Shown here: positions 6,450-7,805 of the stretch, piece after piece | How positions within the stretch are numbered: the first letter of the stretch is position 1 | Layout of the letters: the number at the start of each line of letters is the position of its first letter | Origin: Bacteroidetes bacterium UBA7692 | GTDB taxonomy: Bacteria > Bacteroidota > Bacteroidia > Chitinophagales > LD1 | Reading direction: 5' to 3' | DNA: 7,805 nucleotides | Assembly: GCA_002482725.1 (NCBI GenBank) | Contig: DLGO01000038.1 | Span: 94,228-102,032 of the forward strand | Position numbers and translations under genes: made by a program | Notes under the pieces: generated by a model | Seen by the model: only the letters and a program-made list of their open reading frames with translations | Database searches by the model: none | Told to the model about the DNA's origin: nothing

Positions 6450-6596
6450 ATGGTTTTTATAATGCTAAATAGCATTGTAAACGGTGACTTGATAGATGTG
6501 ACAGCAGTTGAAAAATCAGTACAATGGCCTTATGATATTTTGACTACTGCAACTTTTGAAACAAAATTAAGAATTCACGAAAATGATTCAGAATAG
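6450..6596 (+). CDS. Possible small protein of 48 residues, or the 3' remnant of a lost gene
   Basis: ATG at 6450 to TAG at 6594-6596. The product begins MVFIMLNSIVNGDLIDVTA and ends FETKLRIHENDSE. The composition is protein-like: balanced, with WPYD in the middle and an acidic end, no low complexity. The frame stays open upstream to 6417 (NANLEILQPDK before the Met), so the reading may be the tail of a longer degraded gene. A 7-bp hairpin begins two bases after the stop, a layout typical of a real gene end. No signal peptide or membrane segment is seen and I do not recognise a family. There is no Shine-Dalgarno sequence. An ORF this short can occur by chance in AT-rich DNA. Confidence 0.33.
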   Translation: MVFIMLNSIVNGDLIDVTAVEKSVQWPYDILTTATFETKLRIHENDSE

Positions 6597-6597
6597 A

Positions 6598-6616
6598 AAG
6601 CCAGAAAAACTGGCTT
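6598..6616 (+). terminator. Hairpin directly after the small ORF
   Basis: AAGCCAG (6598-6604) pairs perfectly with CTGGCTT (6610-6616) around an AAAAA loop, starting two bases after the TAG of the small ORF. Only ATCTT follows, so it is a modest terminator; its position is its best support. Confidence 0.4.
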
Positions 6617-6687
6617 ATCTTGATAGGATGATGGTATTAGATGTATAATTACCAGATTAACATTGTTTTAGCGGCACCAATATGTGA

Positions 6688-6718
6688 TTTTTCCAAAGCC
6701 AATATTTAACTATACTTG
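6688..6718 (+). promoter_or_regulatory. Candidate promoter of the reductase gene
   Basis: TATACTTG (6711-6718), one mismatch from TAnnTTTG, has TTTT (6688-6691) 19 bases upstream as a possible -33 element. Its -7 part lies inside the dyad at 6709-6729, which would fit repression. A second possible -7, TATCTTTA (6753-6760), has no -33 partner. Confidence 0.3.
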
Positions 6719-6736
6719 CAATGTATAGTGAACTAT
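6709..6736. promoter_or_regulatory. Operator-like inverted repeat upstream of the reductase gene
   Basis: ACTATAC (6709-6715) and GTATAGT (6723-6729) are a perfect 7-bp inverted repeat with a 7-base spacer (TTGCAAT). A third half-site ACTAT follows at 6732-6736 and forms a second dyad, ATAGT-N2-ACTAT, with the middle one. The arm length and spacing suit a dimeric winged-helix repressor. HxlR- or MarR-type regulators are common partners of such reductase genes, but no regulator gene is present here. Confidence 0.5.
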
Positions 6737-6782
6737 CAAACGCCAAACAAATTATCTTTAACGGACAGTAAACCAATATAAT

Positions 6783-7412
6783 ATGAGCAAAATTATCTTT
6801 GATAGTGGAATTTCACTCGATGGCTTTTTCGCAGGCGATAATAGAAGTCCGGTTAATCCTATGGGAGGTGTTTCGGGAGAAATTCATAAGTGGATGTTTA
6901 AAGAAAAGGCATTTTGGAAACATATCAAAATAGAAGGTGGTGAAGAATATGGTCCGGACAGTAAATTAATTGATGATGTGTTTTCAAGAACCGGTTCCTA
7001 CATCATGGGTAAGCGAATGTTTGAAGAGGGTGAAGCTGCTTGGGCGGAAAATTTGTATGAAGCAGATGTTTACGTCTTAACGCACGAAAAAAGAGAACCT
7101 TGGGTTCAAAAAGGGACAACAACTTTTTATTTTATAAATGATGGAATAGAAAGTGCTTTAGAAAAAGCTAGGCAATCAGCCAAAGGAAAAGACATAAGGA
7201 TACAAGGCGGAGCAAATACAATTCAACAATTTCTAAATGCAGGTTTGGTTGATGAATTTTTCATTCATATTGCACCTGTTTTTTTAAAAAGTGGTATCCG
7301 ACTGTTTGATGGTATTGACAAAGATGTTTATGATATTGACATTGTAGAAGTGATACCATCGATCCTGACAACACACTTGAGATACAAACTGACAAAGAAA
7401 TTAACACACTAG
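6783..7412 (+). CDS. Dihydrofolate reductase / RibD C-terminal family NADPH-dependent reductase
   Basis: The product has 209 residues, the usual length for stand-alone members of this family (YyaP/YwjB-like). Features in order: first strand and substrate loop IIFDSGISLDGFFAG (4-18); an acidic helical insert (about 28-62); GSYIMGKRMFEEG (71-83), the nucleotide-binding strand and helix; YVLTHEKREPW (about 96-106); IRIQGGANTIQQFLNAGLVDEFFIHIAPVFLKSGIRLF (about 139-176), which holds the glycine-rich cofactor loop and the core of the fold. A last strand closes with LRYKL. Members usually reduce small molecules with NADPH in the cytoplasm; many have unknown substrates, and this is not the folate or riboflavin enzyme itself. 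The gene stands alone between an operator-like dyad and a strong terminator. Its DNA is AT-richer than that of the ABC-F gene, so recent acquisition is possible. The ATG at 6783 lacks a Shine-Dalgarno sequence, as elsewhere in the window. Confidence 0.92.
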   Translation: MSKIIFDSGISLDGFFAGDNRSPVNPMGGVSGEIHKWMFKEKAFWKHIKIEGGEEYGPDSKLIDDVFSRTGSYIMGKRMFEEGEAAWAENLYEADVYVLTHEKREPWVQKGTTTFYFINDGIESALEKARQSAKGKDIRIQGGANTIQQFLNAGLVDEFFIHIAPVFLKSGIRLFDGIDKDVYDIDIVEVIPSILTTHLRYKLTKKLTH

Positions 7413-7443
7413 CTGCGAATGTAATATCAATATTGGCGCATTC

Positions 7444-7486
7444 AAAAAGCACAGAGGGTACGAATTTCGTACCCTCTGTGCTTTTT
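7444..7486. terminator. Strong bidirectional intrinsic terminator
   Basis: A 21-bp left arm (7444-7464) and a 21-bp right arm (7466-7486) are perfect reverse complements with one T between them. The core is GCACAGAGGGTACG paired with CGTACCCTCTGTGC, with an A5 run on the left and a T5 run on the right, so it can stop transcription from both sides. It lies 31 bases after the reductase stop codon and separates that gene from the lipoprotein gene. Confidence 0.93.
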
Positions 7487-7556
7487 ATAAATCCGGTTAT
7501 TCTATTCAAGTAATTTAAATATTTAATACATTAGCCTAAGACAAAAATCAAATATT

Positions 7557-7805
7557 ATGAGAAAAATATACATTGCAGCTATGTTGTGCCTGTCTGTTAC
7601 TATGCTGTTACAGGTTAGTTCCTGCAAAAAAGAAGATGATAAGAAAGACGACACTACTACATGCCCAAACCCTCCTGTGGTAGTTGTAGACAATAGCTTT
7701 GATTTTACCAAGCCTGTAACGCTAAAAGGCTGCACGGTGTACTATTTCAACTATACCAATCAATACAGTATACAAAGTACGCTGACGATAGAGAATGGTG
7801 CTATA
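7557..7805 (+). CDS. Exported lipoprotein, N-terminal part (runs off the window)
   Basis: From the ATG at 7557 the frame is open for 83 codons to the window edge. Residues 1-22 are a lipoprotein signal (MRK, hydrophobic core IYIAAMLCLSVTMLL) ending in the lipobox VSSC with the lipidated cysteine at C23. The charged stretch KKEDDKKDD after it is a typical tether; acidic residues right after the cysteine often mark surface-exposed lipoproteins in Bacteroidota. The start of the mature part (TKPVTLKGCTVYYFNY, then STLTIENGAI) has the short alternating strands and the LTIxxGA turn seen in parallel beta-helix proteins, which is suggestive only. Two cysteines (C36 and C59) could form a disulfide. 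The rest of the gene and its function cannot be seen. No clear promoter was found between the terminator and the ATG. Confidence 0.78.
   Translation, partial: MRKIYIAAMLCLSVTMLLQVSSCKKEDDKKDDTTTCPNPPVVVVDNSFDFTKPVTLKGCTVYYFNYTNQYSIQSTLTIENGAI

Larger units (their letters stand above)
6373..6782. other. AT-rich intergenic region of 410 bases between the ABC-F and reductase genes
   Basis: It is visibly more AT-rich than the ABC-F gene and holds no gene I can recognise. From left to right it contains a weak hairpin after the stop codon (6377-6400), an isolated TACATTTG (6403-6410), a possible 48-codon ORF (6450-6596) with a hairpin inside and another after it, and an operator-like dyad (6709-6736) before the reductase gene. 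A remnant of a lost or degraded gene is possible. Confidence 0.6.

Noticed and set aside
7261..7509. Minus-strand frame running through the strong terminator
   Set aside because: It crosses a 43-base terminator and lies antisense to the reductase gene, so it is not a credible gene.
7523..7735. Minus-strand frame of 70 codons over the lipoprotein start
   Set aside because: The plus-strand reading has a signal peptide and lipobox; the minus frame has nothing comparable.
1..7805. Search for CRISPR arrays, tRNA or rRNA genes, transposases and insertion-sequence ends
   Set aside because: No regularly spaced repeats, cloverleaf-like segments, conserved rRNA stretches or transposase motifs were seen by eye.

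Overview
The window looks like a chromosomal segment from a Bacteroidota bacterium, probably close to the Chitinophagaceae or Sphingobacteriia; the family-level guess is inference. The signs are genes with no Shine-Dalgarno sequence, promoter elements of the TAnnTTTG type, Bacteroidota-style exported proteins (signal peptides ending A-x-A-Q, a lipoprotein with SSCKKEDD after its signal), and an ECF sigma factor paired with a single-pass protein of a kind I associate only with this phylum.

Left edge, minus strand: positions 1-198 hold the N-terminal 66 codons of accB, the biotin carboxyl carrier protein of acetyl-CoA carboxylase. The gene runs off the window. A 180-base gap upstream of it holds a candidate promoter.

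Positions 379-4327, minus strand, are a tight five-gene operon. In transcription order it has an ECF sigma factor (3728-4327), a 598-residue single-pass membrane protein with a very long periplasmic coiled coil (1919-3715), and three small exported paralogues (1530-1922, 1086-1481, 379-1089). Gene joins are 12 bases, a 4-base ATGA overlap, a short gap and another ATGA overlap. The three exported proteins share one beta-rich domain, and the last carries a second domain. Together these resemble the C-terminal periplasmic domains of GldM, the gliding and type IX secretion component. The operon is the most interesting part of the window: a sigma factor, a probable envelope-spanning partner and a set of secreted domains that may form an envelope sensing or assembly module. 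The functional reading is inference.

Positions 4456-6372, plus strand, encode a Uup-type ABC-F ATPase divergent from the sigma operon. A perfect TAnnTTTG element ends four bases before its ATG, so its mRNA may be leaderless.

Positions 6373-6782 are an AT-rich gap with a possible 48-codon ORF followed at once by a hairpin, and a dyad that looks like an operator. The dyad lies in front of a dihydrofolate-reductase/RibD-C-family reductase gene (6783-7412), which ends at a near-perfect 43-base bidirectional terminator. The right edge (7557-7805) is the start of a lipoprotein gene that continues outside the window. No rRNA, tRNA, CRISPR array, insertion sequence or transposase was seen.
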